Assembly: GCA_019022495.1 (NCBI GenBank)
Contig: JAFEKR010000026.1
Location: forward strand, 372,001-436,000
Source of the DNA: Epichloe hybrida
Taxonomy: Eukaryota; Ascomycota; Sordariomycetes; Hypocreales; Clavicipitaceae
Direction of reading: 5' to 3'
DNA: 64,000 nucleotides
Part shown: positions 17,086-29,500 of the stretch, in pieces
How positions within the stretch are numbered: the first letter of the stretch is position 1
Layout: every line of letters begins with the position of its first letter
Position numbers and translations under genes: made by a program
The notes under the pieces: generated by a model
The model's input: the letters and a program-made list of their open reading frames with translations, nothing else
Told to the model about the DNA's origin: nothing
Database searches by the model: none

Positions 17086-17423
17086 TGTGTCTGTAGCACT
17101 GGCGGTAGTGGCGAGAGTTGAGAGTTGAGAGTCCTGAGACTGCGTAACTTGGGATCGTCTGTTGAATGTTCCGAGCTCGAGCAACAAAGAGGGACCCGCA
17201 GGTTAGTCCCGCATCGGCGCTTATCGATAAGCATCTTGGGTGCGAATCACTTTTTTTTTTTTTTTCTCAACTCCTACCAGCCAATTTTTTTGGGGTGATC
17301 ATGTACGTCCGTACTTGACCTTCCTCACTTCAACCGCCGCTTGATTGGTTGTTTGCATCACCACCGTCACATCGCCATTTCAAGCTCAGCTTGAAGACTC
17401 GGTAGTCTTCAAGTGTTGTAGCC
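17086..17423. promoter_or_regulatory. Bidirectional promoter region, IAH1-like / UTP10
   Basis: 338 bases separate two divergent start codons. It holds a perfect 14-base palindrome GCTTATCGATAAGC at 17219-17232, a T-tract at about 17251-17266 and a second T-run at 17285-17291. These are the features expected of a nucleosome-depleted shared promoter. No TATA box stands out. Confidence 0.65.
17219..17232. promoter_or_regulatory. Palindrome GCTTATCGATAAGC upstream of UTP10
   Basis: A perfect inverted repeat of two overlapping GATA-type half sites, about 190 bases before the UTP10 ATG. Its ten-base core TTATCGATAA recurs in the NOP14 promoter at 61116-61125, and I did not notice it elsewhere in the window. 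Confidence 0.55.
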
Positions 17424-20400
17424 ATGGCCACCTCTCTTGCCGCGCAGTTGGCGCAAATTGCCGCTAATTCCAAGGCGACCCTCGACGTCAAGGCACAAAA
17501 GGCTGCCCACTCAAAGTCAATGATTTGGGAGCCTCGGGTTGCCGCCACACAAAGCTATCAGACACTGTATACGATTTGCTATTCCGGTTTTGAAGAGTTG
17601 TGCCAATTGGACAACCGATTCGTGCGATTTCAGTCAACAATATTCAGCGAAGATAGCCAGACCCAGGATCGTACTCAATTGTCTGCCGCCGACAATGAGG
17701 AACTGGATAGACACATCGAGGCCTTCCTTCGCCTGGCTGGAAGCAAACTGAGGCTCATACCTGCAATTAAAGCCATCGAATGGCTGATTCGTCGATTTCG
17801 GTGTGCCTTGTCCCAAGATCTTGTTTCGCGCCAGGGAAGAGGCGACATGTACTAACCATTGCACCAGCATTCATGAAGAGAATACGTCCGTCGTGCTCAT
17901 GACATTCCTTCCTTACCACACGATTCCCGCCTTTGCGACCCTTCTCTCCATCTTACCTGCGAAGCTCTCCCATCAGTTCCGATTTCTCGACCCATATGTC
18001 CGATCGTCGACTCCCCCGCCAAGATCGGTTTTGGTTCATCAGGCAGTTCATCATCCCGATTTCCTCTCCTCCGTCTCTGAATATACTCTCGAATCCTGCA
18101 GGAGACAGTTTCACTACCCAGCTCTGATTGTCTTCTGGGGTGGCATCATGACTGAGGCTGTCAACGGCATGCTCGACAGAACAAGATCTGGCCGAGCTGC
18201 CGTGCAGAGCGACAACACACAAGCTCTGCTACATAAATTAGGGCCGATTTTCGCGGAATCTCTCGTGATGAAGAAAGTTCCCAGCCTGCAAATTGCTTCG
18301 TACATGGCAATGGCTATTTTCGTCTCCAAAGGGGATTTGGAGGATGTCGCAGTAACAGCCTTTATGCAGCAAACAGTTCACGGATGGACACAGGAGACCG
18401 TGCGGCCTGGCCTTGTTTGTCTTGCAATCATGGCCCAGTTCAGGTCAGCGAAGCAGATGAACAGCAAAGTCACCAAAGCACTCATGAAAGTGCAGGACAT
18501 TGGTCCTCTCCTCGTGGATATCGGTCAGGAGCGCAGAGTCGATAAGCTGGCCAACGGGTTCTGTCTTGCGCTGATTGAGAGATTCACCAAAAGAGGAGAT
18601 TCCCGCGGCCTAGCGACCATTATGTCCATTTTAGACAGCCGGATCCTCAAGGAGAAGCAAACCACTGTTATTTTCAAGTCACTCCTTCTGACCGCTTTGA
18701 AGCTTGACGATGTTAATGACCAAGACGGCACACTGCGACGGGAGCTTGGGTCGGCCCTCATTTCTCTATCTCAGACAGATGGAAAGTCTGGCGAAATTAT
18801 CCAGTCTGTCATTCAGGACGTCGAGTTCGATATTGAGGAGCTTGAGATGAAATTGGACCTTTCTTTCAGAGCTAGGAAGCTTCCCGCCACTGAAGCGACA
18901 GGAAGTGAGCAAGTACAGCAAGTTAGGAAGCCTCAGGATTTGGATCTTGCTATTGAGGAGCTGTCATCCAAGAAAACCGACGGACTTTCCAAATGTCTTT
19001 TGCCGGAGCCAACGAAGCTCTTCGAAGAAATCAGCCACCTGTTCTTCTCCATTGTGTCGGAAACTTCCCAACAAACTGAAGTTCTATCCAAGTTTGACGA
19101 GATTCCTGCATTAGGGCGCAAGGTAGCTTTGCACGATTGCACATACTTCAGCTTTTTTATTCGAATTTGGTGTGGTCCGTATCCTGCACTCGCTCGCATG
19201 GCTGCTCTCAATATGGCCAAGCAGCGATTACTGTCAAGTGACGAGGGTATGGTCGATGTTCAGGCTCTGGTTCCGTATGCCATTACTGCTCTCAGCGATC
19301 CGTCTAAGCGAGTCCGACAGGCGGCTGCTCATCTTATTGCCGCCATGACTGAGCTTTACTCACCCCCTGTCGCAGCCAAATCGATGAAAACCTGGGGTGC
19401 TGGCTCGCTGTATGGGAAAGAAAAGGACAAGGGTGCATTGAGTCCTGATGTTGTCGCCAGACTTTTGCATCTGCAAATTCTCCCCGCTGCCGAGGAATGC
19501 GTCATGGACCCTGAGCACATTTCCGCGGTCCTCAAATCTGTTGTTGAGACGGGAAGATATCAGGTAGCCCCTCAGCCGGCTCTAGACAAAAAGCACCACA
19601 TGGGCCAATCTGCCAGGATGGCAGTGCTTGCATTCCTCGCTGCCCATGCTGAGGCAACGCCATTTCTTCTAGTTAAGAGCCGACTCTTGAAATCTCTCAA
19701 TGAAATCAAAGGCGCTGGTAGCACAACCAGAACTCAGGTTTTACTGCCATTGTTGAAGTGGTGGGCTAGTCTCAGCGAAGATGAGATCACAAAGCGATGT
19801 GCCGCGGAGCAGTTGGACGCAACAGTCTTGAATTCTCGATTCGTTGACGTTACTGTGCCCAATGACATGGATGGTATCGGTGCGCTCATTGGCATGATTC
19901 AACATGCCGAGCAACGGCACAAGACAAATCTCATGCGCGCCGTCTTTGACCGATTTAGGCGTATGTGGTCGTCCATGAAAGATGAGGTCAAGTTTAGTGT
20001 TGCTGAGCAATGCCTGTTGATCTCTCATGGTCATTTGAGCCCGAGCGACACGACCTCTGTGGTTCCTACTGAGGCAGCTGACTTGCTCCGGGCGGTTCCT
20101 CTTACAACCGAAATTCTATCGTACTTCTTGGGCGCGGTTCAAACTGGCACTAAAATGATCACGGAACCGCATCCCAACAAGAGACGGAGAACGAGCTCTT
20201 CCGATGCCAACAGAATTCTGATCACTAAAGTCACGCCGGAATTGAGTGAAGCTCTGCGTAAATTTACGTTTGTTTTGCAACTCGTTGATAACTCGGACCC
20301 TGTGTCGCACCCCGAATTACTAGATGGTCTCTTCACGGCTCTTTCGGAGCTACAGCACTTCAGAACTGTGGTTGGCTCGGAGCTCGGATATCTGCAGAAT

Positions 20401-22976
20401 CTCATTCTTCGCAGCCTCCTAGCCATGATGCCTGCTTACAAGGCAGACAAGGAGCTGAAGATCGATAGCTCCGGAGGCTATGGTGATTTGCTTGTCAACT
20501 GTATCCAAAAGTCATCGAGTCCAGTTGTCCAAAACGCTGCGCTGCTTTTGGTCGCCAACCTGGCCACAACAGCACCGAACCTTGTTCTCCATAGCGTGAT
20601 GCCCATCTTTACCTTCATGGGCACCTCGGTCTTGCGACAAAGCGACGACTACTCCGCCCACGTGGTTGCCCAGACTATCAAAGAGGTAATTCCTCCGCTG
20701 ATTCAATCTTTACGCAAAGGCAAAAACAGCCCTGTTGCTGGCGCGTCAGAGATCCTCGTCAGTTTCAGTACGGCATATGAGCACATACCGTCACATAGAC
20801 GCCAAGGATTGTTTGTAGCCCTTGTCGAAACACTTGGACCACGAGATTTCCTCTTTGCTCTCATTAGCATGTTAGTGGACCGCTATGATACGAGCGAGGC
20901 GCTTCTCTCCTTCATTGTTGAGCTTTTGAACAACTTCGACATCAAGACACAACTTGAGACCTTTGTCAAGGTGTTGGATCTTGTGGCGGACCTATTCAAG
21001 TCTAAGCCAAGCATGTCTTTCATACTACTTGGTATCAGTGAAGACGGCGACGACGAAGACATTGAGAAGGTTGCCCTCCGCCAACTTTCAGCCCTTCCAA
21101 GCTTTTTGGCCAACAAAAAGCTCCGTTTGCAAATTGGCAAGCTGGCCGATCGTGAAGACATGGATGCTGCGGAAATGCGAGAGTTGTACGCCTCGCTTCT
21201 AGAAAAGGTCCTCGTTTTGGCCGAAACTGTCAAGACAAACAAGGCTCTACACGGACGATGTGGCTCAGCTTTATCCAACTTGCTGAACCTGCTGTCCATC
21301 GGAGAGTTTATCAAGGCTGTGGACAACTTGCTAGACAGACCTGATCTTGGCCTGCGCCAAAAGGTCCTCCGTGCCCTTGAAGTACGCGTTGAGTCGGAGA
21401 GCAATACGGACCCTGCCTCCCGCAACGCTCTCCTTTCTTTCCTACCACAACTCACGGCCGCTATCCGGGAGTCCAAGGACATTCGTTATAAGCATACCGC
21501 CGTCACTTGCGTAGACAAGATTGCAGAGAAGTATGGCAAGAAGGACGTAGAAGCTGTCGTAGCCGCCGCCGAGACCATCGCTGGCCCACATTGCTTGGGA
21601 CAGGAGGAACAACGCCTCCGTGTCATGGCTTTATTGTGTTTGACATCGTTGGTCGATGTGCTTCAAGATGCGGTGGTACCTATTTTGCCAGTGGCCATCC
21701 CGCAGGCTATTACGTATCTGGAAGCCAGCTTGAAGGGTGACAATATAGATGAAGAGTTGCACTCTGCTTGCTACGGATTCATCAGCTCTTTGGCAGAACA
21801 TCTCCCGTACATGCTGTCGACATATGTCGACAAATTAATGGACGTCTCCTATCAGTCAGCCGAATCTGGCTTAGACGATGAGGCAGACGAGAGCAGAACG
21901 AGTTGTCTGGAAATTTTTGCGAAGAAGCTAGATGCCAAGGAGTTCTTCGCTAGCCTGGATCGCAACTGGGACAAGGCCATGGGAGCAGGATTCACTGTAA
22001 ATGTCAATTCCCCGAATTGTATAAACATGTCCCCTCCCAGCTTGCATTCGCTAAGTCGTTGATTTTGTAGGCTGTCGCCGAGTATCTTTCCGTGCTTTCC
22101 ACTGCGATCGACAAACACAACAAGTCGAACATCACGAAAAATGCATCAGTGTTATTCAGCATTCTGATGAAAGCTTTCGACTTGCGCCGACTTGTCCACT
22201 CCAAGGAAGAAAAGAGCGAAACGACTTTCGCAGAAGTGGCTGCTATTGAGACGAAAGTCAATGAAACAGCCCTGAAGATGATCTACAAACTGAATGATGC
22301 GGCGTTCCGACCACTGTTTGTCCAAATGATCGAATGGGCTACTTCTGGAATATCTAAGAAGGACAAGAGCGGACGAACACTCCGCCAGTATAGCGTGTAT
22401 GGCTTCCTTCACACCTTCTTCGGAAATCTCAAGTCGATTGTCACAAACTATGCTACATACGTCTTGGACGATGCTGTTACGATTCTCGGGGCCCTGAACC
22501 CCAAGTCTGTTGACGACCGTCAATTATGGAGTCGAGTGCTGCAAGTTCTGGCCACTTGCTTCCAACATGACCAAGACGACTTCTGGCAGGCCCCAGCACA
22601 CTTTGGAGCTGTTGCCCCAGTTCTACTCGACCAGTTCCTACACGCAAGTTCTCTGGATGTCACTGAAGACTTGATTCCCGCAGTTGTGGAACTGGCTGCG
22701 GCCGCCGACTCACAAGCACATCAGAAGGAGATCAACGCCACACTGTTGAAGCACCTCAAGTCGGAGCAAACGACGGTGCGACTGGCAGCAGTCAAGTGCG
22801 AACAGGAGCTGACGGATCGCTTGGGAGAGGAGTGGCTGTCCATGCTTCACGAGATGCTGCCTCGCATCAGTGAGTTGCAAGAAGACGATGACGAGGTGGT
22901 GGAGAGGGAGACGCACAGATGGATCGTGAAGATTGAGGGTGTGTTGGGAGAGAGCCTTGACGCGATGCTGCAATAG
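17424..22976 (+). CDS. UTP10: U3 snoRNA-associated HEAT-repeat protein Utp10 (HEATR1)
   Basis: Exons 17424-17800, 17868-21996 and 22071-22976 join in frame to 1,803 residues, typical for Utp10. It is a scaffold of the t-UTP subcomplex of the SSU processome, required for pre-18S processing and linked to Pol I transcription. The N-terminus (MATSLAAQLAQIAANSKATLDVKAQK) and the IEWLIRRFRIHEENTS block, which spans the first splice junction, are characteristic. The body is a helical HEAT/ARM solenoid. The C-terminal region after about residue 1500 matches the BP28-type C-terminal domain (NYATYVLDDAVTIL, DDRQLWSRVLQVL). The first intron has a perfect TACTAAC branch point at 17850. The second intron (21997-22070) ends TTTTGTAG. 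Confidence 0.95.
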
Positions 22977-25467
22977 TAATGAAAAGGGGCACGCAAGTGT
23001 AAGTTGGGTTCTGGGATGGGAGCTGGTACATGGCGCAATATGACATGACGCATGTCTGAAATCACTAAATAGGCGGACAGTTGTTTTATGAACATGGACC
23101 ATTTCTTGGACATTGCTGGCGAGCAAGTCGATGTTTTTGACCACGACGCACCCGAAAGTCGTTCAAACCTTGTTGGGTGTCATTTCTGCACTCTGCAAGG
23201 GGTTTTCCTTTGTTACAAGATTCGGCGCCGTGCATGCAAGGCCAGTAGTGCTCGGTATTACCGCCAGCTCATCGTGTCTGCAAAAGTCCAGACCAGTCAA
23301 GGATAAGAGGTCTTGCTGCATCTCAACATATTACTGCAGCTGCGGCCAGACGCGCCGGGCACTTGGGTTGTGATAATAGACACAGGAGGAAGACCCGAAC
23401 AGCACGGGCCGGCCAGATGCAACGACTGACGGGACTGCATTGACAAATGGCCAGGTGCCAAGTCCCGTATTAACAGGCATTCAAGGCATTTATGTACATA
23501 CATGTAAGCCGCGCAGAGGTTACAGGGTGTTAAGCGCCACGAGAAATACATTGTTTTCCACGTAAATCATGCGCAAGTCTAGGTACCTCTGGTGATCCCA
23601 GCCCCTGTCTCCCTTATTTCCCCTGCTGAAAAGCTGGCATCTGATTCGCTTAATCCCTCCCGTCATTGTATTGGCCGGGACCGCCAAAAAATGCTGATGA
23701 ACCCTGCCGAGCGTCAAGACGGCCTGTCGGCTTCGAGGATTGGAACGTCGTCGAGCCATGGCGGCTTCGCAAAAAGTCTTATCAACAAGAAGTACGGATT
23801 ACATGTACGGACATGTGTTGTACATGACGACAGCAGGAAAGGTGGGGTCCAACCACGCTCTCGCCATCACGTTTCAACCAAGTGCCGACTTATTTATTAA
23901 TCCAGGGGTCCAGCCGTTATTTATGTATGACTTGCTTCGTTTCCAAACCGGCCGACTACATGTATGCTTGCGAAGACGGGAAGCTGTTGCTGCTGGTAGC
24001 ATTACCACGGCATCAAATGGGCTTTCGGTCGAGGGCTCCGGCCTAGTAAGATGAGTGAGATTGAATGATTTTATGCATACGTGTACATGATTGAGTGATG
24101 CAGTTGTCCATGAGGGACAGGACCCTTCCAAGTCACCACCGGCTCGGGCGGCAATCGATGTCGTGGTGACACGGCCAGGGAACCTTGCCCGTCTTGTTCA
24201 CAGGCGGTGAGCAAATTTTGTCCGCCATAAAACGAGGTTGTATGCACAAAAAAAAGTCGCGAAAGCCTTTGCTCACCGGCGACGAGGCAGTTCAATCAAT
24301 CCGGATGACGCTTGGCAGGAACGCGAACTCGCACAGGCTTCTGATAAAACGCGTCAACCAAACGCCAGCCATGCAATGCACTTGCACTCTTTGAGTTGCC
24401 GCGTGCGGTCCGTAATCCGTACGGGCTGCCGAGTAGAGAGACTTTGGCGTCCCCTTTTTTTTTCATGCAATTCGTCTTTCGCATCTCCACAATTCGCAGC
24501 CAGCCACGACCCCCCGAGTCAGTCTGGTTCCATGACTACGGCCAAGACGACGGAGAGGCGCCACGCGAATCATGGCGGCGCCAGGGAAAAACGGTCAGTG
24601 AGTGAGTGAACTGATTGTCGAGTTTGTTTATTTGATCGACCGTGTACAACACGTGACACGACACGACGACAGGCGGTCGGTCGACCAGTGTTCCGGTTTC
24701 GATTTCACGACTTGCCCAGACGAGGAGGGGGGGGGCGGCTAGTCTGCTGAGGCCAGGCCAGGCCCAATCATTGTCGTCCGTCCCGTCCTCATCCACTTCC
24801 GGTGACAGATTTACATATGTATGTATTGAGATGCTCGCGTCTTCGGACAAGGCGAATACATGCAAGGTAGACAGGACTCCGTTGCTGGACTCCGTGCTGC
24901 AGCATTGGCGCGCCATGGACTCGACGATGGGATTGTTATTACTGCTGCGCAATCCAAATCTAAATGTAGCATTCGCCGTCACTGAAAAGGCAGGCCGACC
25001 GACACCAAGGCCAGACAAAGACAGACCGTCTTGGACCCTGTCAAACTGGTCGTCCCCTTGGCGGGGTACCAAACAAACCTAGGGCGTGCTAATTGCGTGG
25101 AGACGATGCATCAGATCCCACCAACCGTCTTGCGGGAAAAAAAGGACGGGACCAGGGCCAATACGAACTGATCGATCGGATTTCCCTTTGTCTTTTTTTG
25201 TGGGAGATGGGACGACGTGTCGGCGAGAAACCCAAGAGGAGCAAGAGAGCGGCGCGCCAGGACGAGTCTCTTGTCGCGCCCGTTCTGCCGTACCATTCCG
25301 TGCTATATCGTCCACACATGTGCACATAATATGTGCATATATGTGTATGTAATTGTCGCGGCCTCCGGACATGTCAAATCAATCAAGGATGGCGCCGGCA
25401 AAGGCACTGACCACGCGCTATGTACATACATACATGTACTGTAAGAAAGCGGCATGGACACGAGAAC

Positions 25468-25516
25468 TGGGGCTGGAGCTGGGGCTGCCGGGGCTGCTGG
25501 GGCTGGCTGGGGCTGA
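25468..25516 (+). repeat. GGGGCTG-type G-rich minisatellite
   Basis: Seven or so imperfect GGGGCTG/GGGGCTGGx units occur in a row. Runs of four G residues spaced by three or four bases could form a G-quadruplex on this strand. Confidence 0.6.
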
Positions 25517-26026
25517 GCAACCTCCCTCGTCACATGGAACCCGTCCAGTCAGTCCCCTTCTCCCGTGGCGCCATCCACGTTGTCGCCCACGCATTATATT
25601 TTATACCGCCCCAGCCTGCACCCAGGCGGCCCAGGTGACCCAGGTGACCCAGCCAGCAACTGAGGCAGGCGAAGCAGCACTGATCACTCAGTGACGAGTG
25701 CCCTGTAATCCGTCCATGCATACGCATTGCATCATCGCATGTACAGTGGGTGTGCAGCAGTTGCGCTCCCTTCCATTTGCCCTGCCCGTTCGGCCGTTCG
25801 GCTCCCACCTCCTGGCCCTGCCCTGCACCACCAGCCAAGCCAAGCCAGACAGACCCTTTTTCTGTTTCTGCGTGCGTCAGTCGCTGTGTGTCCGTCTCTG
25901 TGCTTTCCTGTTCCTGTATGTTTCCGAGTCAGTGAACGAAGACGAAGCCTTTTATTACCATCCTCGCTGCCGCTCACACCTTTGCGTGACTGTGACTGGC
26001 TTGTTGAGCGCTGGGCTAGGCAGAGA

Positions 26027-26146
26027 CGGCAGAGACGGCAGAGACGGTTGTGTTTATTTTATTTTTTTTTTCCTTTTTTTTCCTTTTTTTGGAACCGTTT
26101 CACGCCTCTTTCTTCTCTGCACCTCTGCACCTCTGCACCTCTGCAC
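26027..26146 (+). repeat. Tandem repeats in kinase upstream region (CAGAGACGG units, then CACCTCTG units)
   Basis: Three CAGAGACGG units near 26027-26046 are followed by a T-rich tract and then four CACCTCTG units near 26118-26145. They are non-coding and lie 400-530 bases before the kinase start. Confidence 0.6.
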
Positions 26147-26552
26147 CCATTTCCATCCCGTCTCGCTCTCGCTCCATCTGCACTGCGCGCCGCCCACAGC
26201 GTCTGTCCACTCCGAGGGGAACTCCCTACAACCTTCTCCTCACTTGAGAAATATTCATCTTCCGATAGTCAACTGATCTGGACGATGCTGGCCTGCCAGC
26301 CGAAGAATTAAACGACTTTGCGCCTTGCTTGTCATCGACTTGCAAGCAGAGCAGACCCCCCCGATCCTCTCCTTCTTCCTCCTCTTCTTTCTTGGCCTGC
26401 CTGATCTCATCGAGACGGCTGTCGGCGCTGCACCACACGGCGACGCGACTTGTCGCGGCCTATACCATTGACAACCATTCCCCCCTCCTTCGATAAGCGA
26501 CTCGATCTCGTCGCCCGGCTGCTCGCGCTGCCTTCGTACACAGCTCGCCGAC

Positions 26553-29500
26553 ATGGTCGTCGACGACTCCATATTGGCGGCCGTGACAGAGGTCATCGCC
26601 TCTCTTGCCGCCGACCCGAAACCGTCTTCCACGATATCCGCCAAGATTGGGTCTCGCATCACCCTTCCTGGAGCCGAAAGTGCAGCCAAACGAGCCCTCG
26701 AGGTTGAACTTCAGAAGCTCACTCTCAGAGTCGGTCAACTCGAGAACAGGGCCTCCGCATCGGCCACGGCCGTTCTGCCAGAAACACCAAGTGAAGTCAA
26801 CGACTCCCTCTTTGGTGATGATGCATCACACACGGGCAATCGAGCGGCAGTTCCCAAGGCGAAACTAGCCCCCGCTCATCAAGGTAGCTTGGACAGTCCG
26901 AAATGTGTGCCTCGCCAGCTGACCAAGGAAGCCCTGGAAGGATTGCGAGAGCATGTGGACGACCAGTCCAAGCTCCTGAACAGCCAACGACAGGAGCTGG
27001 CTGGCGTCAACGCTCAACTGCTCGAACAAAAAGAGCTGCAAGAACGAGCCCTCGCCATGCTCGAGCAAGAGCGTGTTGCCACTCTCGAACGCGAGCTGTG
27101 GAAGCACCAAAAGGCCAACGAGGCTTTCCAGAAGGCTCTTCGAGAAATCGGTGAGATTGTCACCGCCGTCGCCCGTGGTGACTTGACCATGAAGGTCCGC
27201 ATGAACACTGTCGAAATGGATCCCGAAATCACAACTTTCAAGCGCACCATCAACGCCATGATGGATCAGCTACAGATTTTCGCCAGCGAAGTGTCGCGAG
27301 TTGCTCGAGAAGTCGGTACCGAAGGTTTACTCGGCGGCCAAGCCCGCATCGGCGGTGTCGATGGCACATGGAAAGAATTGACGGACAATGGTATGCTGGC
27401 CTCCCCCCAAGACCCAAGACCTTTTTCGAGTCTCATCATCCCCCTTTTGCCGGGGCGCAGCTAACAAAGGTGGCCATTAGTAAACGTCATGGCTCAAAAC
27501 CTCACTGATCAGGGTAAGTCGTCGAAATCCGATGGCGTCAATCAGTTGGCGTCGCACAGTGGGCAGATTGGTATGGTAGGTTCATGTGTACTAATCGTGT
27601 TCATGCAGTGCGGGAAATTGCTTCCGTGACGACCGCTGTTGCCCACGGCGACTTGACAAAGAAGATTGAGCGACCAGCCAGAGGCGAAATCCTCCAGCTC
27701 CAACAAACCATTAATACCATGGTGGATCAACTTCGAACATTTGCCTCGGAGGTCACTCGAGTCGCGAGAGATGTGGGAACAGAAGGTATATTGGGTGGAC
27801 AAGCCGACGTTGGAGGAGTCCAAGGCATGTGGAATGACTTGACTGTCAATGTCAATGCCATGGCCAACAATCTGACGACTCAAGTACGAGACATTATCAA
27901 GGTCACGACGGCTGTCGCCAAGGGAGACCTCACCCAAAAGGTCCAGGCTGATTGTAGGGGAGAAATCTTCGAACTCAAGTCTACCATCAACTCCATGGTG
28001 GACCAGCTTTCGCAGTTCGCCAGGGAAGTCACGAAAATCGCCAGAGAAGTCGGTACCGAGGGCAGACTGGGTGGTCAAGCCACGGTACACGACGTTGAGG
28101 GAACCTGGCGAGACCTGACAGAAAACGTCAACGGCATGGCCATGAACTTGACCACGCAGGTACGCGAAATCGCAAAGGTCACCACCGCCGTCGCCAAGGG
28201 AGACTTGACCAAGAAGATTGGCGTCGAAGTCAAGGGGGAGGTTCTAGAACTAAAAAACACCATCAATCAAATGGTGGATCGCCTGGGAACGTTTGCTGTG
28301 GAGGTGAGCAAAGTGGCTCGAGAAGTCGGTACAGATGGAACGCTGGGCGGCCAAGCTCAGGTCGCCAATGTCGAAGGCAAATGGAAAGACCTCACCGAAA
28401 ACGTCAACACCATGGCCTCGAACCTCACTGTGCAAGTGAGAAGCATTTCTGCTGTCACGCAAGCCATCGCAAACGGAGACATGAGCCAGACGATTGATGT
28501 TCAAGCGAATGGCGAAATACAAGTCTTGAAAGAAACAATCAACAACATGGTGTCGCGTTTGTCGAGCTTTTGCTACGAGGTGCAGCGGGTCGCAAAGGAC
28601 GTAGGTGTCGACGGGAAAATGGGCGCGCAGGCAGACGTCGCCGGGTTGAACGGACGATGGAAAGAAATCACGACCGACGTCAACACCATGGCCAGTAATT
28701 TGACCACTCAAGTGCGAGCGTTTTCCGACATCACCAACTTGGCTACTGACGGGGACTTCACAAAGCTCGTCGACGTGGAAGCCTCTGGTGAAATGGACGA
28801 GCTGAAACGAAAGATCAATCAAATGATATCCAACCTGCGGGACAGTATCCAAAGAAATACTCAGGCCAGAGAAGCCGCCGAACTCGCCAACAAGACCAAG
28901 TCCGAATTCTTGGCCAACATGTCGCATGAGATTCGAACCCCCATGAACGGCATCATTGGCATGACGCAATTGACACTAGACACCGACTTGACGCAATACC
29001 AACGCGAAATGCTCAACATTGTCAACAACCTGGCGAACAGCCTGCTGACAATCATTGACGACATCCTGGATCTTTCCAAGATCGAGGCTAGGAGAATGGT
29101 GGTTGAAGAGATCCCGTATACGTTGCGAGGAACTGTTTTCAATGCACTCAAGACCCTGGCTGTCAAGGCAAACGAGAAGTTCCTGGACCTTACCTACAAG
29201 GTGGACAGCACCGTTCCTGACCATGTGATCGGCGACTCGTTCCGTCTTAGGCAGATCATCCTCAATCTTGTGGGCAATGCCATCAAGTTCACCGAACACG
29301 GCGAGGTCAGCCTCACCATCAAAGAGCGGGCGAATCAGGAAGATGTCGGCGGCGGGGAGTACGCCATCGAGTTTGTCGTTGAGGACACGGGCATTGGCAT
29401 CGCCAAGGACAAGTTGAACCTCATCTTTGACACTTTCCAGCAAGCCGACGGGTCCATGACGCGCAAGTTTGGAGGTACTGGCCTTGGCCTCTCGATTTCA

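Larger units (their letters stand above)
22977..26552. other. Long intergenic region upstream of the histidine kinase
   Basis: 3.6 kb without any convincing gene. Open frames on both strands are short, overlap one another, and show low-complexity composition rather than protein-like sequence. The region is dotted with TACATGTA/TACATACATGTA-type palindromes (for example about 23491-23505, 23799-23834, 25420-25439) and TACGGATTA. It also has a GGGGCTG minisatellite (about 25468-25516) and pyrimidine-rich DNA over the last 500 bases. The last kilobase probably holds the promoter and a long 5' leader of the kinase. Confidence 0.5.

Noticed and set aside
17205..17270. Possible Pol III gene ending in a T-tract (GGTGCGAATC followed by T15)
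   Set aside because: The B-box match is poor and no cloverleaf forms. The T-tract fits better as a nucleosome-depleting promoter element.
24536..26311. Several 70-190 codon open frames on both strands upstream of the kinase
   Set aside because: They overlap one another in multiple frames, consist of Ser/Pro/Cys-rich or repeat-derived sequence, and show no splice-linked continuation.
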